A stretch of DNA of 64,000 nt from Neodontobutis hainanensis (GCA_024349245.1 JALDNG010001311.1:40831-104830), one strand, 5' to 3'; positions 1 to 11,250 are shown, counted from the stretch's first letter. Program-made: numbers and translations. Notes: generated by a model from the letters alone, not told the origin.

Positions 1-114
1 GCACGTGTCGTGCACATATGTCTGTAAAGGCACACTTACCTGTAGCAGGGGGAAGAGAGAGGATAGGTTGGGTAGCCATCTTTTTTTTTTACCTCTACAG
101 TTCGTTACTGTTAC
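1..114. other. Left flank of the endogenous retrovirus, no gene seen
   Basis: Short flank with a ten-base T run and no recognisable feature. Its last four bases (TTAC, 111-114) recur immediately after the second LTR at 7682-7685 and form the retroviral target-site duplication. Confidence 0.6.
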
Positions 115-696
115 TGTTGTGTTCAATACTGTCCGCTCAGCCTTTGGTACACTTGCGTGGAATAAGTCATGAACGCAGAGCCATTTCCATGTCTTAGAGT
201 CTTTATTGTTCACAGCCGACACAATAAGACCCGAGTAGGCTATCCCCAAGCACTACTGATTTTTGTACAGAAAATGTAAGCCTTTTATACAGTTCTGATA
301 TGACAGTTTAGTAATAACTCTTTCTGTGATCTTTGATGAGCCTTTGAAGATTTGTATTAAACTCGGTGATGTCATTCTGTAAGGCCTTGGGACTTTCCCA
401 CCTGCTAGGCCCCTCTCATCTCTGACCTTGAGCATCAGGCTCCCATGTCTCTATCTTGGACTTCAATGTGTGTATGTGCTTTAAACTTATCATGTTTTAA
501 ACCATACTCTTCTGACATTAAGTTTTCTTTCTTTTACTTTAATATGTTTCTAAATGTATTAATATAACATCCCTTACTTGATTATAAACCATTAATAAGT
601 ATTAACCTTAAACACATAACATAAACTCATCATGCATAAATGAATAACTAACTAAGCACACAGAAATAAGCACAGAGCATAAAAAAATATACCACA
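115..696 (-). repeat. Retroviral 3' LTR
   Basis: It starts TGTTGTGTTCAATACTG and ends ATACCACA on the plus strand. It aligns along its full length with the copy at 7119-7681, with roughly a dozen or more substitutions and several indels counted by eye (for example extra bases around 375-390 and 600-615). TATA box and polyadenylation signal are both on the minus strand. The divergence suggests an old insertion compared with the gypsy element at 36.5 kb. Confidence 0.88.
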
Positions 697-1063
697 GTAT
701 AAACTACTATTTTAATATTTATAAATCTGGGCTTAAAAATTGTCAATGTAAACATATATACATATCTTATACTAAAATTGTATATTTTTTTAGTCACTTA
801 AGGCTGATTTATGCTTCTGCGTAGGGTGCGCGTCGAAGCTACGGCGTAGCATACGCAGTGACGTGTACCCTACGCCGTACCCTACGCCGTAGCCTGACGC
901 GCACCTCCTCCAAAATGTAACTACGCGTCGCGACGACGCGGACCGTAAGATCTGTGATTGGTCGGCTTGGTAGTATCACGTTTCGTCCTACGCATTTCCG
1001 CAATGGTCTTCTGCTCTCTGGACCGCCCGCCATTTTTAAATTCGAAATTCAGTGAAGAGCCAA

Positions 1064-2178
1064 CATGGAAATGGACTAAGTTACCGAGCGATTAATTGAA
1101 GAAGTGAGGAAATACAGCCTTCTCCAACGTGGGTTTAGATGTAGCGGAGTGCATGAAGAGATGGAAGAACTCTCGAGACAAGTACGTTCGTCTCCGTAAA
1201 AACTTGCCTCAAGGAGCGGGGATCCAGGAGGAAAAACAATCCCAGCGTTTTATATATTCCTGTCTTGGCTGGCACCTCATGTCAAACATCGCTTACGGAG
1301 TCAAACTTTGACGATAAGGTAAATAATGCACGCCCTTTTATGAACCTCTATTGTGTTTCGTTAGCTGACTTAACTAGCAATGCTACCACATGGGTATTTT
1401 TTTGCAAAAATAATATATCTGTGAGTCCAAAAGCATGTGTAATAGGTTGTAATTATATGTAATGGGTTGTATTTATGTAATATAATAGATTGTAATTTTA
1501 TTTGGCTTACAGAAAATACAAATGCAACAATTTAGCATTTGCAATGTATGAATATGCTGTTATTATAGCTCTATCTATCTATGATTTAACAATGAATGCA
1601 TCATCTTTTATGTATAACTTATACTATTTGCTATTTTTTTCATATTCACAGGATGGGACTGATACCAGCTCAAACTCCACTGGTTTATCGGATGTGAGAC
1701 CTCCAGCCAACAGCGATGATGACCGATTACCAAGTGGTAGAGTAGAGCCCCCATCACCAGTCATCTCTTCTGTCCCCGCAGCCATCTCTTCTGTCCCCGC
1801 AGCCATCTCTTCTGTCCCCAGTCATCTCTTCTGTCCCCGCAGTCATCTCTTCTGTCCCCGCAGCCATCTCTTCTGTCCCCGCAGCCATCTCTTCTGTCCC
1901 CGCAGCCATCTCTTCTGTCCCCGCAGTCATCTCTTCTGTCCCACAGTCCAAGTATAGCACAAAAAAGAAAGAGAAAAGAAAAAGATGACTGGGTCCAAGT
2001 GCAGGTTGCTCTGTTGGAGGCTCAGTTGGAGGAACGGCGGGTGGAGCTCAACAGAGACTGTGTCAAGGCAATGATGAGAGCGACAGGTTTGGACAAACTG
2101 TTGCAGATCTGCTGCGGAGGACCACAGAGTGCAGGCAATGCATATGGAAATGCACTGTATCTGCAGTTTGCACTTTAG
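1064..2178 (+). pseudogene. MADF/BESS-like transposon-encoded protein remnant
   Basis: The start ATG is at 1064. The first stretch resembles the start of a MADF domain (ERLIEEVRKYSLL), is interrupted after three codons by a stop, then jumps to the domain's second half in another frame (VAECMKRWKNSRDKYVRLRK, 1138-1197), as if the core had been deleted. After an intron-like AT-rich gap a further segment (about 1652-1760) leads into a 21-bp repeat. The C-terminal part (about 1945-2178) contains a basic stretch and a BESS-like helix ending RATGLDKLLQICC. MADF proteins bind DNA; in transposons they are thought to assist transposase or nuclear entry. Clearly non-functional here. Confidence 0.6.
1763..1945 (+). 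repeat. 21-bp minisatellite inside the transposon gene
   Basis: About nine head-to-tail units of GCAGCCATCTCTTCTGTCCC plus C, with C/T variation at one position (GCAGTC). In the ORF frame the first units read ISSVPAA. One short unit (near 1818) shifts the later copies into another frame reading SHLFCPR. Adjacent units have no unique spacers, so this is a minisatellite and not a CRISPR array. Confidence 0.9.
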
Positions 2179-3096
2179 ATTTTTTAGTTATTTTTTTGTA
2201 TATAGTTTGCACTTCAGCTTTTTTATTTATTGTCTGTTCACACCAGTTCATGCAGGTTATACTGTAGTTTGAATCATTTGTGAAGTTTCTCTTTTACATC
2301 TATTTTTGATAATAATTGTAGATCATTGCACATTAATACATTGCACTGTCATGCCCACATTTGTATATGGTTTACACTTTTTATTAAAAAAAAAATACTG
2401 CTGTTTCAAAAAATGTGTGAAGGTTATTGTAAATAAACATTAACTAATAGTTGCACATGTGTCTGTGTTTGCTCTTTTGCATCTGTTTTTAATTTACAAT
2501 TTAAGACCATTGCACCTGTTTTTTTTACTATCTTTTGCATCAAACAATTTGTGTATATAGTTTGAACCAATTATGTTTGTTCCTGCTGTATGTATATTTT
2601 ATGGTTAAGGTTACAGTACATTAAGATCTTAAAGTTAATTTATTTGTATAGTTTGCTCTTTTGCATCTATTTAATGTAAACAATTATAGACCATTGCACC
2701 TTTACATGGTGCATTATCTTATACATAGTTCGATCATTTGTATGTATAGTACAAACTTAAAAAAATAAAATATCCTCATGTCATTTATTGGTGCATTATA
2801 TTTTACACCAATACAAGTTACACACCAGGTTGACCACGACACACAATGTTGTTTTGCCTTGGCACAATTCCGTGGGGTGAAAAAATATATTAAAAAAAAA
2901 CAATTCCGTGGGGTGACTGAAATGTCGTTTCAAACACAGTGGAACCCGCTCGCGTCAACTAGCGTTTCGCGGTGTACTGCAGAGCAAAACAGACATACGC
3001 AGAAGTATAAATGCTCACGACGGCGTCACCTACGTGCGTAGCCTACGGCGCACACTACGGCGCACTTCTACGCAGAAGCATAAATCAGCCTTCAGT

Positions 3097-3615
3097 CGTC
3101 CCTTCTTCTTCCCCAGGCCTTCCCCCCGGTACAATGTCCGGTTCACTTACGTCATTTCCCCTCACATTGTCCAACCGGTCCAACCCACTGGAACTAGCTC
3201 GTGCCGCCATCTGCTCTCTGTATACGGGTAGGTGATGTTCAATTCGCTCAAGAATCTGCTCATCCGTCAGCCCCGTCTGCCTCTACGCCTCTGCTGGTGC
3301 TGGTTCTGGTTCTCTCGGCCCCTCCTCCGATGCGCCGCCAACCTCATCCGACACAGATATGAACGTCTCCCCGAACCAGACCTCGTCCAGAACGTTGTCC
3401 TCAGTTTCGTCATCCCGTGCTCTCACCGGGTTCACCTCTGCGACTGGTCTTTCCGTCCCACGAGCGCGTCGTCTCCCGTCCGAAGTCCCCCCCTGCTCCA
3501 ACTCCTCACGAATATAAGGAGCAAGGTTTGCTATTGGTCTCTCACCCAACCCGCTGGGGAAGCCGTCCGGCGTTGATGGGGAAAACCCCAGTGTCTCCAA
3601 ATTCCAGAGTTCCAT
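3097..3615 (-). pseudogene. Uncharacterised acidic ORF in retrovirus 3' region
   Basis: Minus-strand open frame from an ATG at 3615 to 3283 (110 aa), acidic and rich in Glu, Pro and Arg. A second open stretch in another frame continues from about 3275 to 3097 (beginning GLTDEQILERIEHHLPVYRE), so the two were probably joined before a frameshift. It lies between env and the 3' LTR, the position of accessory genes in complex retroviruses, but I recognise no family. Its far end holds a purine-rich stretch (minus strand of 3099-3114) that could be the polypurine tract. It could equally be captured host sequence. Confidence 0.35.
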
Positions 3616-4256
3616 TGGTCCGCCCAGCTTCCTTTCCCCCAGTCTGTGGTTGGTCAGACATTTTCTTCTGAAAAAGTTGCAAAATTAGCATCTCATACCA
3701 AGAATCTTGTTCGGCTGCATAGTCTTGTGTATGAATTTTGTAGTTGTCCTCCTATTAATATTCTCAGTACGTCTGTATAGTCTCCATACTCCCTCCCAAG
3801 GTCCGCTGATGTGTCTCTGTGTTTTTTTTCCCTCCCCTTGTAACTTCTTATGTGTGCTAAATAAAATGTCCAGTCCTAATTTTACCGTCACTATTTCTAA
3901 TTTGGCCTTAGTAAACAAAGGAGTACTTACACCTGCAGCAGAGTTAAACATATCATATCTATACATCAAATAAACTTAATCTCTTTCTATAATCACCCCT
4001 AAAGGCAAAGTAAAAACATGTTTTAACCATTTTCAACAATCAATTAATTCTATTCGTAATTCTACTGGGGGTGGAGGTAAAGGATAACCTTGTGACTGCA
4101 CCGAAATAATATGATATTGTACATACGTTTTTGATTTATTAATTAATATTGACCTGTAAGGCAATTTATTTAAAACCTCTTGCAATTCATCATTAAACTG
4201 TCCATTATTTAAACCGTTTTTCCGTCCTCTTTGTATTCTTCTTTTTCTAACAAGCG
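3616..4256. other. Retroviral interior, no clear coding signal
   Basis: A minus-strand frame of 94 aa is open at 3685-3969 but shows no recognisable domain, and the rest is interrupted by stops. It probably belongs to the region downstream of env. Confidence 0.4.
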
Positions 4257-4259
4257 TTA

Positions 4260-4905
4260 TTATTTTTCCCCAAATTCTGACAAAGCCTTCATTTCTTCGT
4301 AAACAGATTCTTCCTCATCCACGGGTGTTAGTTGTATGTCATCTCTGGCGTAAATAGGGAACTGTCCAGGAAATATGTTTGTAGCTCGACTGATAATTAG
4401 TTTCATAACCGGCAATGCACAACACAAAACAACCATGGCTATTAATATAATCCCTCCAATTGCTAATCCTATAATTTGAAATAACTTTGACCAGGATAAC
4501 TGACTTAACCATTTTGTAAATTCCTCTAACCCTTTAGGTTTGGTATTCCAATTAGAACTTAACACATGCTCATTTCTTAATTGCCTCAAATGTTTTAAAG
4601 CTTTTGTAAGATTTCCCTCATCAAATGTATGCATAGGAATGGCTGTACAACATTCTCCATCTATCAATTCACAAACACCTTGTTCTTCTGCTAACATTCC
4701 ATCCAACACAAACCTGTTTTGTAATTTCATTAATGATGTCGCATGCACCTGTTGTCCGAGCCCTCAATAGCATCTATTGTCCAGTTTATAAACCTCTGTT
4801 GATTGTACCATAAGTAATTAATCCATCTGCTATTATGGGCCGTGATTGCAGCGTTAGCTGCCTGCCCTACCCAAGGTGTTAGAACTAAACTTAAACTATG
4901 TCTAT
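4260..4905 (-). pseudogene. env: Retroviral Env transmembrane subunit, frameshifted
   Basis: The main open frame runs 4748-4260. In order it shows a helical segment, the CX6CC disulphide motif of gamma/epsilon/delta-type Env proteins (at about residues 27-35), a pre-membrane region, a hydrophobic membrane anchor of about 23 residues (residues 95-117) and a cytoplasmic tail of about 45 residues. Upstream (4760-4905) the sequence continues in another frame with heptad-type helical residues and an N-glycosylation site, so there is one frameshift near 4755-4760. The fusion peptide and SU/TM cleavage site are not found; non-env sequence starts at about 4906. Env normally mediates membrane fusion; this copy is broken. 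Confidence 0.85.
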
Positions 4906-5540
4906 CTGACTCCTATACTTTTACATATACTTAATTAAGCTTTAGTCTAACAATTGGAGCATGTTCAGAATCGAGAGAAATGAGCCAGGCGACGAGGAAT
5001 TAGCCACCAAGCAATTTATTAAAAAAAGCTAATACAGAATATTCTGGGTCTCAGGTCCCTAACACACAATCTGTGTTGTCCTCTTGACCATCGGAGAGAC
5101 AACGAGTCATCTGAGTTGCCCAGTACATGTAAGGCACAATATGAATATGCATGAATCTATTCTAACAGTCTTCTCACTGGACAGGCGCCGTTTCAGTTCC
5201 TCCCAGCAACATCCAAGGCCACATCAGCACCTGGTGTTTTTCCACTGCTGCTCAACTATGCCATTATCTGTAAAACATCCTGTGCAACTAAGCAGCAAAC
5301 TACATCTCTATCACACTATGTCTCTAATAATGTATTTATTAAGCAAGCAAATAAACTTTGTATTATCTTTATTATTCTTCAAAGGTAACTAACCAAATGT
5401 CTCTCCAGAAATAATCCAGGCCTCAGAAATGGCTTTGTGCTCTTCAGGTATTCCCCTGGCTGTTGATTCCATAAAACGTACACGGTCTTTCTCCTATTTT
5501 CCTTCTGTGCTTCTGATCTGTCTAATGCTAGGTTGGTTAT
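4906..5540. other. Non-coding insert within env, LTR-like
   Basis: This block separates the TM part of env from the SU part and has no env frame. It contains a minus-strand AATAAA near 5009-5014 and several TATTTA/TTTATT words, compatible with an inserted solo LTR or MITE. I could not find its ends or a target duplication. Confidence 0.35.
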
Positions 5541-5559
5541 ACTTTCTTTTTAACTCTAT

Positions 5560-6307
5560 CACCACCACCTGACTCGTTAGCATAACAGGTGCACAAATAC
5601 CAGTCCAATTTTTAGGTAAAGTAACTCTAATGCTATTCATATCATCGCATAACCAGAATATGTCTGCCTAAGGCTGTGTTACCCTTGCTTAACATAGACA
5701 GTCCATACTGCGTAATAAATGTGTTATTGTGTATAACCCTCAAATATCTGCCATCTTCAATGACCTGTTCACAGTGAATGGCAGCCCTGTTAGTTGTTTT
5801 GCACATATACAATCTGGCCTCACTTGCATAAACTGGTCTGTAACGTGCTGGTAACTTCCTATATTCACATTTAATTCTATGATCCATAGATGCATTTACC
5901 CACATTGCTGCTCAAATTGAATAACCTCTTGCGATACAAAACGGATGTATTATTTCTTCAGATATGTCAATTACAGGGGGTATCCAAGCCTCTATCTCAG
6001 ATTTTATTGTTCTTGGACATATGGTTACATCATTTGACCAACTTCCTCTAGCTCCACTTGCTAATTCGACAGCACACATGGCAAAACAAGCACCTTTTGA
6101 TTCACATGCACTTGTATTAACTCCTGGAATTGGTCGTACTGTTGGCAGTCTTTTGGAATTATAACATGTAATGCAATCCTTTTGTGTGACTTGTCTAGCT
6201 GAACATTTCATCCATTGGTAAAATAAATTGCTGTTGTATTGTGCAATTCTCTTCATCTCTCTATTTTGTTGTACTGAATCAACCTCTCTTTTCTCTCTAT
6301 GCTCCAT
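5560..6307 (-). pseudogene. env: Retroviral Env surface subunit remnants
   Basis: Two minus-strand open frames, 6307-5912 (131 aa) and 5905-5642 (87 aa), lie in the expected order upstream of the TM region. They are cysteine-rich (a CXXC is visible in the first) and contain N-glycosylation sites. A dibasic RXKR-type site lies near the N-terminus of the first frame. Stops separate the two pieces. Function would be receptor binding; this copy cannot be translated as one protein. Confidence 0.65.
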
Positions 6308-7118
6308 TTTTACTTTTAGATTTGACTAGTTTCCTGGCTTCTTCCTTGTTCATCTTAATTCCCCTTTTTATATCTGTACACTGCTCTTGTGTGCATTCAA
6401 TCTCTAAGGTGAGAGCTCCCTCTCTCCTACACTGCCTCTGTTCTGATTCTCCATGGGTGCTTGTTTTATTTGGTCCTGTTAGCCAAGTTCGACTTAGTGT
6501 GTTTGATCTTGCATAGGTTACATTTAATCTACTTCCTAATGGCCACTCCTCTGCCTCAGCTGCATGTACGCTTAGTGCAAATGCACATTTCCTTTGTTTA
6601 ATTTCAGTCTTGTCTTCTACATTATTTCTTATGTTATAATTCAGTCCTAATTCTTCTTCAGTTAATTCTTCCTAGAGTTATCTACACGAACGCCCTATTT
6701 AGATTATACCCAGTGGATAGAAATAACCCCTTTTATTTTTAATTTCTTCCTGACGTCCAGACTACACCATCTTTAGATTATGGTCACTGGATAGAAAATA
6801 GCCACCTAATTCCCTATTGCGCTATCGTCTGCCTTGAGACACAACCGGTGCTTTTTTAGCCTGTATTCAGTGGATAGAAATCCCTACATTCCCTAATTGC
6901 CCCCTTTACCCCTAATTTAGGCTCTTTTGAGGTAAGGTTTTTAAGCGGTCTGTTTCTGCCTGTTACCTCCCAAAGCTGCACCCACAGACACTAACTAAAA
7001 AAATGAAAGGTTTTTCTCACCCTCGATGGTCTCCGCGTCTGGGATGCTTCTCCTGGGTGATCAAGCAGAAAGAGAAACACTCTCCTCAGCTCCTCTCTCT
7101 GGTTCTGGCTCGCCAATT
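6308..7118 (-). other. Retroviral 5' internal region, leader-like
   Basis: The sequence between the 5' LTR and env on the minus strand has no gag or pol frame. Directly after the LTR the minus strand reads ATTGGCGAGCCAGAACC; a TGG occurs two bases in, as expected for a primer binding site, but I cannot match it to a tRNA. A loose three-fold repeat lies at 6699-6885. Confidence 0.5.
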
Positions 7119-7681
7119 GTTGTGTCCAATACTGACCGCTCAGCCTTTGGTACACTTGCGTGGAATAAGTCATGAACGCACAGCCATTTCCATGTCTTAG
7201 AGTCTTTATTGTTCACAGCCGACACAATAACGACCCGAGCAGGCTATTCCCCAAGCCCTGCTAAATTTTGTACAGAAAATGTAAGCCTTTTATACAGTTT
7301 TGATATGACAGTTTAGTAATAACTCTTTCTGTGATCTTTGATGAGCCTTTGAAGATTTTTATTAAACTCGGTGATGTAAGACGTTGGGACTTTCCCACCT
7401 GCTAGGCCCCTCTCATCTCTGACCTTGAGCATCAGGCTCCCATGTCTCTATCTTGACCTTCAATATGTGTATGTGTGCTTTAAACTTATCATGTTTTAAA
7501 CCATACTCTTCTGACATTAAGTTTTCTTTCTTTTACTTTAATATGTTTCTAAATGTATTAATATAACATCCCTTACTTGATTATAAACCACGCATAAGTA
7601 TTAACCTTAAACTCATCATGCATAAATGAATAACTAACTAAGCACACAGAAATAAGCACATAGCATGAAAAATATACCACA
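7119..7681 (-). repeat. Retroviral 5' LTR
   Basis: It is homologous along its length to 115-696, with the same TG...CA ends, the same minus-strand TATA box and AATAAA, and is followed at 7682-7685 by TTAC, the target duplication. Confidence 0.88.
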
Positions 7682-8039
7682 TTACCAGTGTTTGCTGTAA
7701 TAGCTGAGTGTTCATTAAATAAATCACAGTAAAGCATTCTGGATCAAGAATCTCTTTTTACAATACAGATTTCAATAGTGCGTCACAAATCTATGTACAG
7801 GACCCATCTTAACCTCTCAGCGGCAATAGGAAGTACGCTACAGTTAGATTATTCTAAATATAATAGCTCAATGAGAATTCAGTCATTACATCAACAAGTC
7901 TTATCCAAAAGACACAAACATCTAAACTAAGTGGCAGTAGGATTGGCATAAGAATTATTCAAAACAATAGAAGCGAAGGTGTTTTTAATGGGACAGACTT
8001 AGAGCAGCTTCTAGTGGCCAGCAGGACTGTGAAATTTTG

Positions 8040-8805
8040 TGATACTGAACCCCCAGTCATCAGCACACCATAAGCAAGAAACTTATGAGCAGACAATACG
8101 TTTAATGGCATAGAGTCTTGATTGTAATGACAACATATGACTATCACCAACTTTACCAAAGGTCTGCACATCGAACTTGGGTTTTTATACATTTCTCACA
8201 TGACAGTTTACAAATTTATGATTGCTCTTCAGGGGAACAGATGACCCCTCCTTCTAGTGTAGATATGACCATCCTTCTAACCTTTGACCTAGTTCCCTAG
8301 TGACCAGGCCCCCATGTTCTTATCTTGACCAGATCTTCCATGTATGTGTGTGTGTGCATTAAACTAATCATGTTTTAAACCATATACTCTGACATTATGT
8401 TTTCTCTTTTCTATTAATATGTTTCTAGATGTTCTAGTGGAGAGAGCAGCCGTCCTTCATCCCCGCTTGAAACCTCCCAAAACATCATAAAGTCCCGCTC
8501 TCCGCCACATACTGTTGTTGTGTCCTTTGGCAAGATACTTAACCCACCTTGCTTCCAGTGGTGTCAGCTGTAACACTGGTAAGTGGAAGTGGCTTAATGT
8601 AAAGTGCTTTGAGTGCCGACTACAGTAGGTGGAAAAGTGCTATATAAAAAAAAAAAATAAAATAAAAAATAAAAAATTATAAAACATCCAATACTTGATT
8701 ATAAATCATACAAAAGTATAAATCATAAGGCACATACTGTGAACAAATGTATAAATGAAGAGCTAAATAAGCACACAGAAATAAAACAGATATTATCCAA
8801 AATAA
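8040..8805 (-). repeat. Diverged solo LTR of the same retroviral family, split by a SINE
   Basis: Blocks such as the TAGAGTCTT word near 8111, CATGTTTTAAACCATA near 8370 and ACTTGATTATAAA near 8693 line up in order with the LTRs at 115-696 and 7119-7681. A SINE (8438-8672) interrupts the alignment. Boundaries are approximate. It is clearly more diverged than the provirus LTRs and therefore older. Confidence 0.7.
8438..8672 (+). repeat. 5'-truncated SINE
   Basis: It shares its body with the fuller copy at 16979-17236: the GTCCTTTGGCAAGATACTTAA block, the CTGTAACACTGGTAA block and the tail AAAAGTGCTATATAAA, followed by an A-rich run. The tRNA-like head is missing. It is inserted inside the relic LTR. 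Confidence 0.75.
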
Positions 8806-9555
8806 TACACAACAGAAACTGTCCCAGATAAACATAGGCCTGAACAGCACCTGAATAGAGCAATGACACTAACAACCCTGCACCTGAATGGGGCAGTGTC
8901 ACTAATGACTCTCCTGAGCCTTAACAACTCTGACATCAGGTGTTACACCTCCCTTTCATGACTAATGACTGTGAGAACAGAACAGCCTGGTCCATCTGGT
9001 TTGGTTTCAGGGGAAACTCCTCCCTCTAGAGATATAAGCTCAGCTCTCGAACCAGTTGAACTCAGAATTGATAAAGTCTCTTTTTAATTAGAGACAAAAT
9101 GTCTTCACCTTGAAAAATAAGTCCAGATGCTTTGTCAAGATTTCCTGGATGAGTGAGAACCTTCACAGCCATAGAAAGACCAACAAAGATTCTCATATAT
9201 TCATTTTATTTTTCATATTTTCCTCTTTAGGCACAGGTCACAAGAACATAAAAAACAGAAATGTCGGTCACATAAATATGATCAGAATTTATCACATCAA
9301 TAATAATAATACTTGTTCAATGGCATTTATATGGAACTTTATAAAGAATTTATAATATAACAAAAACATATATTTTAAGATTTTAGCTCAAACGTGCAAA
9401 GAAAAAAAAACAGTTACTAAAATCTTCTGGCTTTTTACAACAGCCCAGTTTCACAATATTCAGTATATAAATAAGCATTTAGCAAGTGCAATATCATCAT
9501 TTAAAAGTGGACATTACTCATTATTACTGGATGTTGTTTTTAAACAGACAAACTA

Positions 9556-9558
<3 letters not shown>
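8806..9558. other. Intergenic, no gene seen
   Basis: AT-rich sequence without a supported exon. Around 9090-9135 it contains a GAGACAAAATGTCTTCA block with TCCAGATGCTTT that recurs at 15068-15110, so it includes a copy of an unnamed dispersed repeat. Confidence 0.5.
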
Positions 9559-9600
<42 letters not shown>

Positions 9601-9754
9601 GTTGGTGCACGTTGTAACGTTCTCTCCTTTTCATACAACTCGTGTATTCTTCTTGTGCGGGTGCGTCATGAGGGCGGCTCATACGTTCAGTCATTCGTTG
9701 TGATCCTAAGAATGTGCTTCAGACCGACATCTTTCACAATATTAATTGGCCAAC

Positions 9755-9838
<84 letters not shown>
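9559..9838. repeat. Two (AT)n microsatellites
   Basis: Pure AT runs at about 9559-9597 and 9759-9838, separated by about 160 bp of mixed sequence. ORFs reading Ile-Tyr repeats across them are artefacts. Confidence 0.95.
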
Positions 9839-9843
<5 letters not shown>

Positions 9844-9849
9844 TTTTTT

Positions 9850-11100
9850 ATTATGTAAGTACGACCACAAAGAGTTAAGAGTTATACAAAATAATCAGCA
9901 CTTATTTAATAGATGTTACTGAAACGGCAAAAAATATGAATTTAACAACCTTCATGTTCCATCGTTGGAGTTGCTGTAGAAGAGAGGCTGGCCCTGAATG
10001 TGCACTTATGGTTTTTGAAGAAGGATCTGACACTCCATATGACACGCCTTGTGAAGCAGCTGAACCTGCCCTGAATGTCTCTCTTCTACAGTTTGACAAA
10101 CCCTAACAGTCTCAGTCTAGATCAGTGGATCATGAAGCTTTTAGTTTGAACCTAGGTTTCTTTGTGGAGCTGAGAGTGCTTTATGTAAAACAGAAGAGTC
10201 GGACCTAAACAAATGACAGCGACAGTGGGAGTCTAAGGGTGACGCAAGGCAACGCTCCAGCGGCTTTCCGAATGTGATTGGTCGGTATGGAACATATTTG
10301 TGGAACTGGCTGGCTTACGCTTTGCCAGACTGAGTTTCTGTAAATATAATATACAGAGAGGTCACGTCAGGCTGTGCCAAGCTAACAATCTGGCATGTTT
10401 ACATTCATGTGGCTGTGTCTGAAGTCATTGTCTACAGGCTACTTGTCTATTCTTTAAAGAGTTATAGCCTTTTTGTCACCTAAAAGCTTTAACTATTTAG
10501 AAGGAGCAGAATTGTTACCATTGCCACTCTTCACTACTTCCAGAATCAGCTGTGTGTCTTGCTTTTGTGTTGAGCCCCACCAATTTGTTTATCTTCACTG
10601 ACTGTAACCTGAAATGTAACCTGTTTCCATAGAGTTCCATCTACAGTAAATGAACCAGCTTGGTGACACTAAAACCCCGGGACTACTCTGAAGGAGACCA
10701 TTCTACTGGTTTTCAAAACCCATTAGTATTAACCATCATTTTGGGACTATATTTACAACTGTGATTTATAATTTCAATCCATTCAGAAGCTGCTACACAA
10801 ATAAATAATTGTTAACCTTATTTTCTTTAGGCAGTTTGTCTACAGTGATCCAGCCTCTGGAGACAAACTGACACTTTTCATCCCAGAGAGTGGATTAGCA
10901 GCAAGGTCCAAATCAGAAGGATCAGAGAAAGTCCTTAGTGTATGATCCATGGAGCCACAGAGAGAGACTGGCTCAATTTGTCTCCTGGGGAGGACAGGGG
11001 TTGTATGTTTCTCCTCACTGAACAGAAATGGAACAAGACGACATTTGACACTGATCTTTATAGCCTCAAAATCATCATATAAAATGTAACATCACCAATT
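9850..11100. other. Region 3' of pip5k1b, no assigned gene
   Basis: Two exon-like plus-strand open stretches are present: 9995-10107, ending in a TAA after FDKP, and 10832-10946, preceded by a good acceptor (TATTTTCTTTAG) and ending LSV-stop. I recognise neither and see no supporting neighbour exon. The interval may hold 3'-UTR of pip5k1b or the end of an unidentified gene. Confidence 0.35.
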
Positions 11101-11113
11101 TGATGTCTGCCTC

Positions 11114-11250
11114 TCAGCAGTATTGCGTAGTGTCTCTCACCAGGTAGACGTCCAGCTCACAATCTGACTGGCTGCTGCTGAGACAGGCCAGAGGCTCGTC
11201 CAAGGCCACGGTGGCAATTGCCGCGCGACGCTCTTCACTTTTGGGATTTG
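11114..11250 (-). CDS. pip5k1b: pip5k1b probable C-terminal exon
   Basis: The minus-strand frame reads LDEPLACLSSSQSDCELDVY and then L. PIP5K1B proteins end in an acidic/serine stretch finishing LDVYL, which matches. Here the frame continues six to eight codons past DVYL to a stop, and a GTGAGA donor-like sequence follows DVYL directly, so either a slightly longer tail or a further splice exists. The acceptor at the left end of the exon could not be fixed; the coordinate 11250 is approximate. Sequence between here and exon 10 (Ser-rich tail in the family) was not found. Confidence 0.6.

Larger units (their letters stand above)
800..3092. mobile_element. DNA transposon nested in the retrovirus, MADF gene relic
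   Basis: The ends are terminal inverted repeats: GGCTGATTTATGCTTCTGCG at 802-821 is the reverse complement of the sequence ending at 3090. Subterminal parts are rich in TACGCC/GGCGTA words on both sides. The left flank is TTAA and the right TTCA, so a TTAA-type or 3-bp TWA target duplication is possible but not proven. Inside lies the relic of a MADF/BESS-type DNA-binding protein gene, the kind of accessory gene carried by PIF-Harbinger and related eukaryotic transposons. No DDE transposase motif is visible, so this copy is non-autonomous. The superfamily assignment is tentative. Confidence 0.7.
115..7681 (-). mobile_element. Endogenous retrovirus, env-bearing, gag/pol absent
   Basis: Two direct LTRs (115-696 and 7119-7681) begin TG and end CA and are bounded by the 4-bp duplication TTAC, so this is one integration event. 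Minus orientation is shown by the LTR signals: on the minus strand a TATAAAA box near 285-292 precedes an AATAAA signal near 196-201, and the env remnants read the same way. Between the LTRs I find an env transmembrane region, SU pieces and one uncharacterised ORF, but no capsid, protease, reverse transcriptase or integrase motif, so the copy is internally deleted or belongs to a defective family. A DNA transposon (800-3092) is nested just inside the 3' LTR. The CX6CC env motif fits gamma/epsilon-like retroviruses; the exact genus is not determinable from this copy. Confidence 0.88.

Noticed and set aside
1763..1945. Possible CRISPR array
   Set aside because: Units are contiguous 21-bp repeats without unique spacers, inside a eukaryotic transposon.
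10832..10946. Plus-strand exon-like ORF with a good acceptor, ending LSV-stop
   Set aside because: No recognisable domain and no neighbouring exon; the minus strand is open too, so strand is ambiguous. Mentioned only in the region entry.
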